NCBI GenBank assembly: GCA_963969495.1
Contig: OZ018335.1
Span: 85,046,354-85,110,353 of the forward strand
DNA: 64,000 bases
Direction: 5' to 3'
Origin: Ceratothoa steindachneri
Lineage: Eukaryota; Arthropoda; Malacostraca; Isopoda; Cymothoidae
Shown: positions 24,265 through 35,660 of the stretch, piece by piece
How the letters are laid out: the number at the start of each line of letters is the position of its first letter
Numbering within the stretch: the first letter of the stretch is position 1
Translations under genes and position numbers: made by a program
The notes under the pieces: generated by a model
What the model was told of the DNA's origin: nothing
Seen by the model: the letters and a program-made list of their open reading frames with translations, nothing else
Database searches by the model: none

Positions 24265-24329
24265 GCTGGCCAGTTTCATAAACTGTTCCTTTGATTAGTT
24301 CTTGGACATCAACTTCCGACTTGTTCTTG

Positions 24330-25620
24330 GCCTCTGATATAGCTCTCAATTTACTCAAGTGTATACACCTTGTTTGCTGCCTGTGTGACTTGTTTCACAC
24401 ATATCTCTTTTGAACGAGAATAACTGAGCCATTGTAGAACTTGAATAGGCTTTTCAAGTACCCTCTTTACTTTCGCTAGATTCAGTTTACATTTCAAAGC
24501 AGGTTCTAATACTCCTTTAGGCCAGCCAGACAGCTCTAACGTTGAAGAAACACAGAGATTAGCGAAAATCATTTTTCTTGTACGTAACTAAATTTCTCCA
24601 AGTGTGCAATGATCTTACAGCTCATGGGAACAATCTTTTGGACAACAGCGCTTCTCTAATGATTTTCATCTGAGGACAAGATTGTCTGAATTTTCATTTC
24701 GCTGAATGTATGTATATCAACAGCATCGACTACATATTTCCTTTGCCACAGCTGAACCAAGATGTGGTGCGGGCCTTCCACCCAAGAAGAACCCCATCAA
24801 CTTATTCAGAAGATCAATTTCAACAAGGGCCAAATCTGGAAGAAGCGTTTCTTTCCTTATGGTCATGTAATCCTATACCCGTTCTTTCATCATTAGAGAG
24901 ATCCTTTACAACATTGTCACTGAGTAAAGTACAAGTCTCTTCAATTTAGTGTTTAGTAAATGAACGATAGATTTTAATTTCGGTTGTAGTGTCTAGCATC
25001 TTTCCAATATTACCTGCCCCCCTCGTTGCTAGACAGTGACTTCCCAAACAGTGCTGTGCCAAAGTGTTGCAGGGGTAACTCTTTGGTGTAAATGACACAA
25101 ACAAAAAAAGATAAGTTTATGGCCAAGCAAGACTTCTATGCACTTCATAGGACCGCCCTTCCTGCCAGTTCTAACATTTATAGAATCATCACTACAAGAT
25201 TATCAGCAATAACTTTAACAGTTTTGTTACTTCTTGAGCCTTTTCAGAAGTTAAATGATAAAGATATCTTACAACTAGTAAATTTCACAAAGTCAAATAC
25301 TCTTCTTTGATAATGCTGGGGAAGTCACGATTGACATTATTTACTTCCAGCATAACCTTAGCTGTATCTTGATGGCCGTCAAAGAAGATGCAGTCAATTT
25401 TATCCTTCCTACAAAGTTCATCAAAATCCTAATCCAGGGATCTCAAAGGTTTATCTTGGGCCCTCTTGCCTTTATTGCCAACAACTATAAGTCTTTTGTC
25501 TTTTTCACTGATCAAACCAACATCCATAAATGCAGCTGTGCCACTCAGTCCAACTCTAAATATATATGATTGCATACATAACAAGATTATGTATTACTAA
25601 TGTGTTGTACTGTGATTTTA
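24330..25620 (-). pseudogene. Decayed copy of a second uncharacterised multicopy family
   Basis: On the minus strand from about 25560 the reading is clean: VGLSGTAAFMDVGLISEKDK, then RLIVVGNKGKRAQDKPLRSL, one stop, DFDELCRKDKIDCIFFDGHQ and DTAKVMLEVN. Near 25090-25020 comes VCVIYTKELPLQHFGTALFG, and at 24572-24351 IFANLCVSSTLELSGWPKG and ICVKQVTQAANKVYT. I remember a protein family with the order GNKGKR, IDCIFFDG, a CDLH-ELPLRH-like stretch and a C-terminal VKxVTxA, repeated in arthropod and cnidarian genomes, without known function. Frameshifts and stops make it a pseudogene. It may be a transposon-borne gene. Confidence 0.6.
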
Positions 25621-26980
25621 ATCAAATTTTAAGATCTGCTTAGTATTTTTAATGTCACTTCCTAACTTCTATCCTGTAGATCATAGGCATCATCTATTTG
25701 TTCTTGATTTTCATCAACAGTGATAATAATTAACTTGATGACTTCGCAACATTCATGCTTATTTATCTGCTTATATTTTCCAACTATTCTACTTTGACTT
25801 TCTTGAAAATTCTACTTTTTGACTTGTCTTTTTTGCTTAGGTTTATCTGGCAAGCCAATCAGATGTGGTTCAATAGAACCACGCTTTTGTCTTTGATCTT
25901 CAACGAAAGCAAGTTCTATTCACAGGGATCTTCATCTCTATAAGACATATGCAATAAATGTGAGGTTCGTTTCTGCAACCAGGGCAGCCAAATTATAGCA
26001 AAGAATTATTATATACTTTCCCCTGGGGATGTGAAAAAACTTGTTACGTGTTGCAATGAAAGCCTAATTAGCCTGTAGCTGTTCTATCCTAACATATATG
26101 TTCTTGACCTGCTTTCTGTTCTCCTCGATCTTAAGATTGTGATTCTTGAATTATAACGGGGGCTATAAAAGTATTGTTCACTCATTCCCACTTTTCAGGT
26201 AGCTTAGACTAAGTAACCTTAGTAAGACTGGCTGCTGTGTAGTTTCTCACATTCTCACTACTATGTTATTTGAGTAATACTCATATTTCAGAACGTTACA
26301 AAGAGTTGGGAGTACAGGGGACAACAACTCTACCATTTCCAATTAGGTTGCCCCTACGTGTGAATTTCCTTAGTCTTGTCCCAAATTTGAAAGTCATTGT
26401 AGGCCAATTCTCAATGACGTTCAAGTAAACTTAATCACACTGATGGATATTTTTCAACCTCTAAAATAAGAATAAAAGCAGTGAATTAGATATGATTATT
26501 AATAAAATAAAGGTCATTTCATTTAATTTTCCGAAACAGTCAGATATGTCAGTAAATATCTTTAGAATTCATAAGACGTGCTGCAATTTCTTATCACCCT
26601 TCATTTATGGAATTTGAGAGTTAAACAAATCAGAAACCCTAGTGGTGCCTTCCTGGTAGAAGAAGATGCGGACTATGGCTTCTGCACAAACATACAAACA
26701 TTAACAGGACTAACTATCTTAATGTACTGAATAAGGTAGCTAAATCTAGAAATTAATCAAAGTATTCATCTTCCAGCATGATGAAAAAAAAACACTACTA
26801 GATTTTATCCCCATGTAATGATAAGCATGAAAGTATGCAGCTTTACTTATAGGATGATTTAATATATTTATATCACTATGTTGAGGATTAGTGTCACTTA
26901 GAGTTTAGCTTGAAAAATATAATATTTATTATCATAGAAAGTTCTCTATGTACAGACACGAACAATCAGCGAAGAATAAA
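25621..26980. other. No recognisable gene
   Basis: AT-rich. The 62-codon frame at 25755-25943 shows no motif. It might include introns or 5' exons of the preceding minus-strand pseudogene, but I could not identify them. Confidence 0.45.
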
Positions 26981-26986
26981 GATTAA

Positions 26987-27229
26987 AATTACTCGACTAA
27001 TAGAGAAAACCAGCAAGAACCATCATTGGCGCAAGTAGGTAATAGGGAGTACTTGACTTATAAACAGAGGATGGAAAGGAAGGAAAGGAGGGAGCGCGCT
27101 GCCACTGTGTGTCAGCCTGGTGGTGGATCAGCCCCTTGGGGTCAAAGTGCAGTTTCGCCTCCAACCTTGGCCAACACTCCCGGTGACTCTGTCCGCACAA
27201 GGGTGGCAAACTTTCAATCAAGAATTTAA
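26987..27229 (+). CDS. Candidate terminal exon of a host gene, or an unrecognised element
   Basis: The frame is open from just after a stop at 26984 to TAA at 27227-27229. It contains GNREYLTYKQRMERKERRER, a Pro/Ser/Gly-rich stretch (GGGSAPWGQSAVSPPTL) and ends VANFQSRI. Base composition is clearly GC-richer than the surroundings. A canonical AATAAA lies 52 bp downstream at 27281, as expected for a last exon. Against it: no strong splice acceptor (possible AG at 27000-27010), and an open frame also exists on the minus strand. Function unknown. Confidence 0.3.
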   Translation, partial: NYSTNRENQQEPSLAQVGNREYLTYKQRMERKERRERAATVCQPGGGSAPWGQSAVSPPTLANTPGDSVRTRVANFQSRI

Positions 27230-27280
27230 ACCCTGTTGTTGAGTCGGTTTTGTTCTGGCTAGTTATTTTTAATAGTCTCT

Positions 27281-27286
27281 AATAAA
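27281..27286 (+). promoter_or_regulatory. Possible polyadenylation signal AATAAA
   Basis: It lies 52 bp after the stop codon of the candidate exon at 26987-27229. AATAAA is common in AT-rich DNA, so position is the only support. Confidence 0.3.
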
Positions 27287-27579
27287 GTTAATTTTGTACA
27301 TAATTTTTTCTATCCCTAATAATAGTGATTTAGTTACTGAAACTTAACTTTCACACTCCATTAATTCCTCCTTAGTTAATATTCCAGGTCATCAGTATTA
27401 TAAAAATGACTCACTCTCTAATTCTTTAAAACATGGTGTTGGACAGTATATTAATAAATCATTTATAATCTCTGAATTTATAATTTTCATCCAAATACAC
27501 ATAGTGTTCTGCTTCATGATTTCAATCTTCATGTTATAGTAGTGGCCTGTATAAATATTCATAGTTTATATTTTTGATC

Positions 27580-28291
27580 TTGGGGAGGCTGTAAATAACA
27601 AAGTGTCAATTTTCGCTGATGACACTAAATTGGCAGCTTTAGTCATAGAAGTTGAGGGTAGCTTTAAAGTGAGCTTGGGCTTACAAACGGTAGATGACCT
27701 TACAAAATGCAAAGTTCTTAACTTGGGAAAGGATAATAGGGAATTTACGAGTAGCTATAAAATGGATGGGCATTGGCTGAATTCAGTTGAGGCAAAAAAT
27801 AGAGAAAATAGGGTGCTAAGATACATTGAGTTAAGAGGTAGTAATAGGACTAGGGGTCACCACTTCAAATTAGAAAAAAGAGGTGCAGGTTGGATGTTAG
27901 AAAATATTTTTACCCAATAGTGGTAGATTACTGGAATAGTTTGCCATCTGAGACAGTTAGACAGTCCAACTTGAATGTATTCAAATTCAGATTAGATGAT
28001 TTTATGGGGAGGGAGAATTAACTTTTTGGGTTATTCTGGGCTCATTCCTGTGGATGTAGTTTTTTTATTATTGTAGATTACGATTCATTCGGATTTGACG
28101 AATTTTAATAATGATGCTTTTTGTTTTTAATGGTGGATTTCTGTGGATGGTTCAAATTGTATATTGTAGATGCAGGATCTGACACAATCCTATGGATGCA
28201 TTTTGTGGTTGGGTTTTGACAGATGCAAATGACTTTTGATAGGCCCTTGTGGCTTTTTTCATCCATGAAATTATGTTATGTTATGTTATGT
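27580..28291 (+). mobile_element. CR1/L2-like LINE, 3' fragment with (TTATG)n tail
   Basis: VSIFADDTKLA at 27603-27635 is the RT catalytic box (ADD) of this LINE group. Downstream, GSNRTRGHHFKLEKR, then a slip, then VDYWNSLPSE-like and SNLNVFKFRLDDF readings (27835-28005) are the usual C-terminal residues of CR1-like ORF2. The fragment ends in a short (TTATG)n tract at 28268-28291, typical of a LINE tail. Endonuclease and most of RT are absent. Confidence 0.7.
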
Positions 28292-28903
28292 AGGTCCTGA
28301 TAAAAGAGGAAATTAAAATCGTGGTAGAATTATAGCTATCGCCGAATCTTTAATCTCTGGTGTAGGAATAGAACGTAAGTCTAGATGTCAATGTTAAATC
28401 GACGGCCATGATTAATCCAGCATACGCTTCCACGCTTCTGAACAATATCTGATGCAACACAATTTAAAGAAATATACCTCTTCACTACAGGCCAAATTTC
28501 TTCTCCAAAAGATAAATCATAGCACAAAAACGATAAAACATACGAAAACATGTAACATTTTCTCAGAACAGTCGATATCTATGAAAATATGTAGTACTTT
28601 CGTAAAACGGTAAAAAGCTTTGAAAATGTTAACATTTTTGCAACACGGTAGAAGAAACATACAAAAGAGTCGAAACCTGCGAAAACATGTGATATTTTTG
28701 CGAATATCCTCGACTCAATCCTCCCACGTGGCAATTATTAGAAAAATGTATCGTGTATGTACCTGCACATGTGAGTGTAAGCTTACGAGTTTATGTGTTT
28801 TCAGTCTCGCGAGTGTATGTTCCCTTATGTGCATGCACAATTGCGCACGTATTTCTTCATATAAATGTAATATATTTACGCATGTTCGATATGTATTCAA
28901 ACA
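28292..28903. other. No gene; weak degenerate repeats
   Basis: At 28500-28720 phrases such as GAAAACATGT and ACATTTTTGC recur at irregular intervals of about 60-65 bp. No coding motif. Confidence 0.4.
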
Positions 28904-29190
28904 TGTACATACCCTTGTAAAAGACGAATATAGGTACATATATAAAAAGTCACGTCACAACTACATATACTTGCATTTACACGCGTTCAAAGCGTAACTA
29001 GAGCTCGCACATCCGGATACCCACGCACACGCATACGAGCAATAAGCATGCGAAACGAAGCACGAGACCTTGTCTGCAAATAGTGCGGAAATGCTCACAG
29101 TTTTTCCCTCTATCTGTCGACGATGGTAATTTAGGAACTATGCCGATAATATTTTGGTAGCGTGGTGATCCTGGAGGCAGGATAGGGGTC
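28904..29190. repeat. Flanking direct duplication, left copy (285 bp)
   Basis: TGTACATACCCTTG through GGCAGGATAGGGGTC is repeated at 37374-37659, on the other side of the LTR element, with only a few per cent mismatch. The left copy runs straight into the LTR at 29187, sharing GGTC with it. Confidence 0.92.
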
Positions 29191-30825
29191 GTAGAATGAC
29201 CCTCTGTTTTCTATCACTATACTCTTTGACACCCTTTTAGTAGCGGTATGCTTTGTGGTGCGTGAGTTACTTCTAGGATGAAGTAGGTTATGTTCTAAGA
29301 GTGCTAATTCAGTAATTTTTTGTTTTTAAGGAAGAGCTATTTTAAACACATAAGGATAAGAGGAAACACCAGATATATATCAAAATAAACATGTATTTTA
29401 AAGGAAACACTTAACTATTACAAGTCAACAGTTAATACATTTCTATCTTTGGCAGCTAGAATTCTCGCACGGATCTGATTACAAAAATAAACAAACAGGC
29501 TTCCCGTAAACATACCAATTGCCGATTAATATTTTTATCGCGACTCTATTTGATTAGCGTTAAACATTAAATTAAAGTACTTTCGTCTACAAACACATAT
29601 GACCTAGGTTCAAGAACATTGGTTTCTACTCCCCTTTAAAACGTGAGGCGTACTAAACTTCTACTATCGCAATATGAATATAAATGATCTTTCTAACTCA
29701 CATGACAGAAGGTATTAGGGATTGCCGGATTCTTGCTGGAGGACTTATCTCTCGCTTTGGAGTGTTGTGGCCTCTGGTTGAATTTTCGTCGAGGAGGGCT
29801 AGCTTGCCGCCTGTGACGGGGGCTGATTCTTCAACGTAATTAAAGAACGGGACGGGAGCTCGTTGGGGCTGAGTTCTTCTCCTTTCACTCTTACGAAGCT
29901 TGAGATGTGAGAGTTGCTCGAGTGTGAGCGGCTTTGCTTTTCTTCAGTCAGACTTCTTGGCCGTCTGTACTGGATTCTTCGGTATGGCACCGATATAAAG
30001 CTTGACTATTTAGGTTAATACGGCCCGAAAAGGGGTGGATCGATTTTCTCAATCTGATCCTATTGTTTCTCACGGAAATAGTCTTGTATGGCGGAAGGAT
30101 CGATCTTCTCGAACTAACCCTTCTTCTGGCGTATAGACTTCTAATCTTTTTGTCTGGCTGAAAGATCGATCTTGACGAACTAATCTTTCTTCTGGCGTAT
30201 TGACTTCTATTAATCTTCTTGTCTGGCCGAAGGATTGATCTTCACGAACTAATCCTACTCTGGCGTATCGACTTCTAAAACCTCTTCTTGTCTGGCCGAA
30301 GGATCGATCTTTACGAACTAATCCTACTCTGGCGTATCTACTTCTGATAATCCCTCTCTCTTTCTTTCCGGGGCTTATTTGTAGGCGGATTGCCGCCCAA
30401 TCTAAAGAAGGAAATGACCAGGCCACAGAGGCAAGGGAGGGGGGACGCGAATGGTGAATTCGCATCTGGGGAGAGCGAGAACTGCGAGGGAGGCACTGGG
30501 ATGCCCAAGTCAGCTCGCTAATTAGAGGCTCGCAACCGCACCGCTACTTAGCGTGCCTTTTGACTCGCATTGCTTTTTTCCATAACCACGGGTCTATGGG
30601 TCTCGTAGGTAATTGGATCGTTAGAGCGTCGTTTAAAGACCTTACGTGGTCGCCTTAAAACAGATGTTAGCTCCAACTGCCCACAGCGGCGAGGAGATCA
30701 CACATGGTAAGCAGTTATGGTTATTCGCCGGCTTCCTTTCCCACGCTTCTCCTCATGATAGGGGGGGGGGGGGATTTAATGTACCTATTCTCCTCCAGGA
30801 TGCCTAATGTAGCCATTTCTCTGCA
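29187..30825 (-). repeat. 3' LTR of the Gmr1-like element
   Basis: It aligns along its length with 35682-37372. The plus-strand start reads GGTCGTAG where the other LTR has TGTCGTAG, so the terminal TG is altered. The end TTTCTCTGCA at 30825 matches TTTCTCTACA at 37372. It lacks a segment of about 50 bp present near 36240-36300 in the other LTR. Confidence 0.92.
30115..30360. repeat. LTR-internal tandem repeat of 66-69 bp (3' LTR)
   Basis: TCTGGCGTAT recurs at about 30125, 30191, 30259 and 30328, with GATCGATCTTGACGAACTAA-like sequence between. The same array is in the other LTR at about 36660-36895. Confidence 0.9.
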
Positions 30826-30839
30826 TTTACCTCTCTCCT
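30826..30839 (-). promoter_or_regulatory. Polypurine tract
   Basis: The minus strand reads AGGAGAGAGGTAAA directly before the LTR start (TGCAGAGAAA). This is the expected plus-strand primer site of reverse transcription. Confidence 0.75.
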
Positions 30840-31111
30840 AAAGAAACTAACGGGGAGGGGGGGGGGTTATTCCAATCCGACGCTTACAATAATATTCCCT
30901 TTGTAACTTACGGAATATTATATTATACCATAAATTCTAGTTCACTCGGGGATGCCTTGATAACATTTCACCTGATCCTCCATTAATTCCTATATTACTG
31001 TGCCAACTTAGGATCTTCTTACCTACCACTAGGGAGTTACTCGCCCCTACTTACTTACAATTCTAATGATTTAATCTTAACTTTGCTATAATACAATAGT
31101 TGGGCTGCTCC

Positions 31112-31903
31112 TTAATCGTAGACAGGGTTTCGACCTAACGAGTCGGCCATACAATTTTTGGACCCTTTTATATAGTGAATGGAGTACTGATACTCCATCA
31201 AGAGTAAACTCCATCTCAGGAGTCTCTCATTCTTACTCTTGTTTTTACTTAAGTATAACAACGGTTTATGGTCGCATTCCAACTTAAACTCGCGCCCTAT
31301 TAGATAATATTTGAATTTACCTATGGACCATATTATGACCAAAGCTTCGATTTCGATTGTGGCGTAGCTTTTTCTCTCCCCAAAAGTTTCCTACTGACAT
31401 AAGCTATGGGTTAGGCTGTTTCGTCATCTTCGTATTGAAGCAATACTCCGCCTAACCCGTTTTGACTAGCGTCTGTGTAAATGCTGAAGATCTTGTTGGG
31501 ATTTGGCAAGCGAAGAATGGGCGCAGTTACGAGTTTTTTTTTTTAGAACCTCCAACTGAAGGTTCCACGTGACAGGGTCTGACGCTGTCTTTTTTAACAA
31601 ATCATTCAGTAGGGCCGCAATGGAAGCGAAGTGGGGTACAAAACGCCTATAGAACGAGGCGGCTCCCATAAACGATCGGAGTTGTTTCTTTTTTTTCGGC
31701 CGGGGCATCTTGACTATGGCGTACACTTTTTCTTGCTGGGTAGTCAAGTGTTTTTGTCCTATTTTGAATCCCAGGTAGTCAATGGATTCGTAGGCAAAAT
31801 AACACTTGGTCGGCCCGGTGGTTAGACCTTGCTCCTTCAATTTCTCCAGCAATGAGCGTAAGGCGTGTAAGGGTGACTCCCATGTACGGGTAGCTACGTA
31901 CAC
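31112..31903 (-). pseudogene. RT C-terminus and RNase H of the Gmr1-like element
   Basis: The frame at 31903-31466 carries the RT thumb: TKCYFAYESIDYLGFKIG, then LRSFMGAASFYRRFVPHF. The RNase H follows in broken frames: IYTDASQNGLGG (first catalytic Asp) near 31470, one stop in PIAYVSRKLLGRE, a one-base slip near 31380, then IEIEALVIIWSI (Glu) and LECDHKPLLYL (Asp) at 31342-31112. The end reads CMADSLGRNP, the usual RNase H tail. The parts are in gypsy order and nothing follows but the polypurine tract and LTR. Confidence 0.88.
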
Positions 31904-33825
31904 GTTGTCGAAGTAAATGACACGTCACTTAGGCCAGCGATAATTCGCCTCATCATCCTATTATAATTGCTACCGGCTGTAAGTAGTCCGAAGAGGAGCC
32001 TGGTGAACTGTAATAGACCTCTCTCAGTCGCAAAAGCCGTCAGTTTTTTGGACTCCTTAGCGAGAGGTATTTGATAGTACGCTTTACACAAATCCAATTC
32101 GGTGATGAATTTAGCGTCTTCAAATAAATGGAGATTTTGATCTATTAGAGGGATGGGCTCGGCGTCGAAAACGGTCACTGAATACAATTTTCGGAAGTCC
32201 ACGCACATCCGTAATGATTGATCAGGTTTCTTAACTATTACTATGGGGAAGCAATAATCAGACTCCAATGGCTTTAAAATTCCAAATTTTAATAAATTCC
32301 GGACTTCCTTATTGAAGGCTTCTCGTAGGTGGATCGGTACAGGATATGGTTTGCTTTGAACCACTGAATTAGTTTTTAGTTTTATTTCATGGATCAAATC
32401 CTTGGCGCATCCGGGGTTTTCAGAAATGACTTCTGGGAATTCCATGAGTAAGTTCAACATTTCCGCTTTCTGTTGAATCTCTAAGTGGGGATTTATCTTT
32501 AAATCCACCCGAGGGTCTTCCGGGGTAGGTGAGAGAGATAGAAGTTTGTATTTCTCGTCTTGTTCCACACACACGGTGTGTATGACTTGCAGGGGCGTAC
32601 CCGGGCAAACTGCATCCATCGGTTCTTCTTCGTCTAGAAGGGTAATATTCTTTATGCACGTGCGGTGGTGATATTTTTTTAGCATGTTTATGTGATAGGT
32701 TTTTCGCCCTGTTGGGGTATCTATCAAGTAATTGACTGGACCCCGTGCCTCGATTACTTCAAACGGTCCCTTCCACTGGGCCCATAACTTATTATTTTCG
32801 GTCGGAAGTAATAATAAGAATTCATCTCCTGCCTTCAATTTTCGCGCCTTTGCTTTCATATCGTAGTAGTCCCGGTATTTGGCCAAATTTTTCTCGGCGT
32901 TCTCTCGAGCTAGGCCAGAGCAGTATTCTAGTCGCTCGCGCATATCCATCACGTAGGCGTAAGACGATTTGATTTCTTGGTCGAGCTTCGGGTTGGAAAT
33001 TAATTCCTTAAGAATACTCATAGGACCTCGCACATTTCTCCCGTATAATAGCTCAAAGGGCAAAAATCCCAACGTCCGATGAGGTGTTTCTCGGCAGGCG
33101 AAAAGGGCTGCAGGCAGGTATCTGTGCCATTGTGTAGGGTTGTTTTGACACAATTTCTCCAATATATTTTTGAGAGTCCCGTTTAATTTCTCGCAGATTC
33201 CGTTAGCGGATGGATGAAATGGACTCGAAAAAATTGGCTTGACTAACAGTAGTTTATTAAAATACTCCATCAATTCTGAGGTGAATTGGCGCCCTCTATC
33301 CGATAGAATTTCTTTAGGCAGGCCTACTCGTGCAAAAATTGAAATTAATGCTTCCGCGCAGGAAATAGTGTGAATCTTCCGTAGTGCCACGGCATCTGGG
33401 AACCGGGTGGCACAATCCACTAGGGTAAGGATGTAGGAGTGTCCTCCACTTGAAGGGGGGTGAATTGGTCCCACCAAATCAATAGTTACTCGAAAGAATG
33501 GTTCGGTTTTAACGGGAACCTTTTGTAAGGGAGCAGGAGGTACCCGTCCTCTAGAGGGATGCTTCTGACACACGTCGCATGATCGGATATATGCCACAAT
33601 TTTCCTGGCGGTCTGGGGCCAATAAAAGTGTCGGAATATCTGCTGCGCCGTTTTGTTGTGCCCAAAGTGTCCGGCTAATATTCCATCATGCGCGGTATTC
33701 AAAACTCCTTGCGTGTATTCTTGAGGTAGACACAGTGCTTTCTTGTTCTCCTTATCCTCCTCGCTGATAGTACGGTAGAGAAGTGAGTCTTCTACGATAT
33801 ACTGGATAGGCTTCTTTCCTTTCAC
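31894..33825 (-). CDS. Integrase fused upstream of reverse transcriptase (643 codons, one frame)
   Basis: Integrase, residues about 40-390: HHCC zinc finger (H46, H53 or H56, C83, C86), catalytic D116 in TIDLVGP, D176 in LSDRGRQF and E212 in GICEKLNG, a perfect D-D-35-E spacing, then a GPF/Y module (WKGPFEVIEARGPVNYLID, about 351-369). After about 90 linker residues the RT begins: EIKLKTNSVVQSKPYPVP (about 480), VDFRKLYSV, ELDLCKAYYQIPL with catalytic D578, TAFATERGLLQFTRLLFGL. The frame then shifts just before the second active-site box. One unbroken frame across both domains shows that integrase truly precedes RT. The shown start is simply the first Met after a stop; the natural start lies in the upstream polyprotein. 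Confidence 0.93.
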   Translation of the reverse strand: MKGKKPIQYIVEDSLLYRTISEEDKENKKALCLPQEYTQGVLNTAHDGILAGHFGHNKTAQQIFRHFYWPQTARKIVAYIRSCDVCQKHPSRGRVPPAPLQKVPVKTEPFFRVTIDLVGPIHPPSSGGHSYILTLVDCATRFPDAVALRKIHTISCAEALISIFARVGLPKEILSDRGRQFTSELMEYFNKLLLVKPIFSSPFHPSANGICEKLNGTLKNILEKLCQNNPTQWHRYLPAALFACRETPHRTLGFLPFELLYGRNVRGPMSILKELISNPKLDQEIKSSYAYVMDMRERLEYCSGLARENAEKNLAKYRDYYDMKAKARKLKAGDEFLLLLPTENNKLWAQWKGPFEVIEARGPVNYLIDTPTGRKTYHINMLKKYHHRTCIKNITLLDEEEPMDAVCPGTPLQVIHTVCVEQDEKYKLLSLSPTPEDPRVDLKINPHLEIQQKAEMLNLLMEFPEVISENPGCAKDLIHEIKLKTNSVVQSKPYPVPIHLREAFNKEVRNLLKFGILKPLESDYCFPIVIVKKPDQSLRMCVDFRKLYSVTVFDAEPIPLIDQNLHLFEDAKFITELDLCKAYYQIPLAKESKKLTAFATERGLLQFTRLLFGLLTAGSNYNRMMRRIIAGLSDVSFTSTTCT

Positions 33826-33912
33826 TTGGAGAGTTTCACATTTAATAGCTTTCTCTCATAGAGGTTTAAGAGTGGGGCATTCCTTCTGAGCAATGGCGAA
33901 GGAAGTCAATTT

Positions 33913-34416
33913 TTACCCATTGTCTTCGAGGGTAATCCTCGGGGTCAACTTTGCAGGTTGCTCTTTCCTCTGGGCTTCTTGTGCCCGGGTGACTACTTGT
34001 TGGGCCACTTCTTGCTGGGGAAATAGGGGGTTTTGTCCAATTAGTACTGTGCAGAACTTAATCAGGGCTACTACCACGTCCGTCCAACCGGTGAAATATC
34101 TGCATTGTATATCACATCTCACGACGGGGAATCGATTGTCGCGTCCTAAAAAGTCGTGGACGATTGCGAATTTCTTATAGTTAGGGTTTACTGGGGGCAG
34201 CAACTTGTCGGATACCACTATGCACGTACATCCGGTGTCTCTGACTAGAGTGGATACTTGGCACCCATTAACAGTGCCCTCTTCAAATTGTAGGCCGCCT
34301 AGCGAACTTTTGTTAAATAGAAAGTTTCCCTGTTGCTGGGGCCCTTCGGATGTTGGCGCAGGGACGTAGGACGAATCAGCTTGTCCTGCTGGGATCGTGG
34401 CAGTCAGGTTTTGCAC
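33913..34416 (-). pseudogene. Aspartic protease segment of the Gmr1-like element
   Basis: The reading VNGCQVSTLVRDTGCTCIVV holds the DTG of a retropepsin-like protease, where gypsy elements usually have LVDTGC. Downstream VVRCDIQCRYFTGWTDVVVA fits the second half of the fold, and IGQNPLF ends the domain. The chain continues toward integrase (AIAQKECPTLKPL), interrupted by one stop at about 33855. It lies between the CCHC knuckle and integrase, the normal place for protease. Confidence 0.8.
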
Positions 34417-34439
34417 CTGTTGTCTCGAGTTCTCCCTCA

Positions 34440-35458
34440 GTCAGGAGTTCTAGGGGCACTGGAAACTCAGGTGACCTATTATCCCGCAGGTATAACAAGT
34501 GACGGGCTTCCTGGGATACGTGCCAGTATTAGGGTATGATCCTTGTGGAATCCTAACTTCTTTTTGATTTTTTCTTTTCTCAACTTTGGCTTATAAGTTT
34601 CTTTTGCTACTTAGAACTTAAAGGGCTTCTTCTGTAAATGCCTGGGTGGCGGCCCATTTTTTTTTGGGGAGGGAGCTTTCTCTTTCTTGTACTCCCTCGG
34701 ATATAAACGATGAATCACCGCGTGGAGGTCAGCCTCGTCCAGACACTCGTTGAAGGTAGAAGCTTTTCGGTCCTTAACGAATGCACGGATTTCCTGGGTA
34801 GTGTACTTAGTAACTGATCTCTAAGCATGAAGTCGACGACTGCAGCGACTTCGTTCTTAACCCCTTCTGACTCTATCCAAAACTGTAGGCTGCGACGAAG
34901 CTCAAAGCCAAAATGTTTGTATATTTGTCCAGGTCCTATACGAGCCTGCCTGAACTTCGTCCTATATTCTTCCGGGTTAAGGTTTGTTGCTGAGAGAAGT
35001 TCAGCTTTGAGAGTGTAATAGTCCACAATTGCTTCTGAGGGTAAAGATACGAATATCTCTCTCATCCTATGATTAAGTAGCGGTAACAGTCTGGCAACCC
35101 CATCTTCTTCTAGGTCCCAATTATTGACTTCAAATATTTTCTCAAAATGGGAGAGACATGAGCATAAATCTTCTTTGTCCTTGTACTCCGGGAGTTTCAT
35201 GCTGGCCGCTGGTGACACTTCTGTTTTGGATGACACTGACTGCACCTCTAACTGGTCTTTGCTAAGAGCTCCTTCGTGGGCCCTTATCTTCTCTCTTTCA
35301 TCAGCTTTCATTTTCATTTTACGTTCCTCTCTTCTTTCTTCTCTTTCGTTTCTCTCTTTCTCCTGAATAAATGAGCTCAGATCGGCTCCTTCCAATCCGA
35401 GGCTTTGACCTTGCTTCCGATAAAGGTCAAACAATGACATGGCGCTTATGTCAGTCAT
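34440..35458 (-). pseudogene. Gag of the Gmr1-like element: coiled coil, SCAN-like capsid, CCHC knuckle
   Basis: The 247-codon frame begins MTDISAMSLFDLYRKQG. LGLEGADLSSFIQEK (about 20-34) is shared with LTR elements 2 and 3, followed by an acidic/basic coiled coil (35-60) and AHEGALSKDQLEV. Capsid-like sequence starts at about 87 (SMKLPEYKDKEDL). Residues 163-230 (EEYRTKFRQ, FWIESEG, FMLRDQLLSTLP) resemble a SCAN domain, known to derive from Gmr1-type capsids. After a frame change a zinc knuckle CYTCGIIGHLSFQC (CX2CX4HX4C) lies at 34460-34505, followed by a stop. Gag packages element RNA; this copy is broken between capsid and knuckle. Confidence 0.85.
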
Positions 35459-35660
35459 CTACCTTGTTGTAAATCAAACCTGACCTACTCCACCACCGAA
35501 ACTTACCACTTGGCCTAACAATTACCTTTAGATTGTATCCACCTATAACTTTACAGATTTCTGCTCGTCAAATATTCTAGTATTCCTGGTGTTTCTTTCA
35601 TGTGTTAGCTCTTCCTTAAATAGACACTGCTGGGTTCCTACCTAATATAAAAACGCCACA

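Noticed and set aside
28620..28997. 125-codon Cys-rich frame as a small secreted protein
   Set aside because: No signal peptide; the Cys and His pattern follows from ACAT/GTGT-rich simple sequence, and its end overlaps the dispersed flank repeat.
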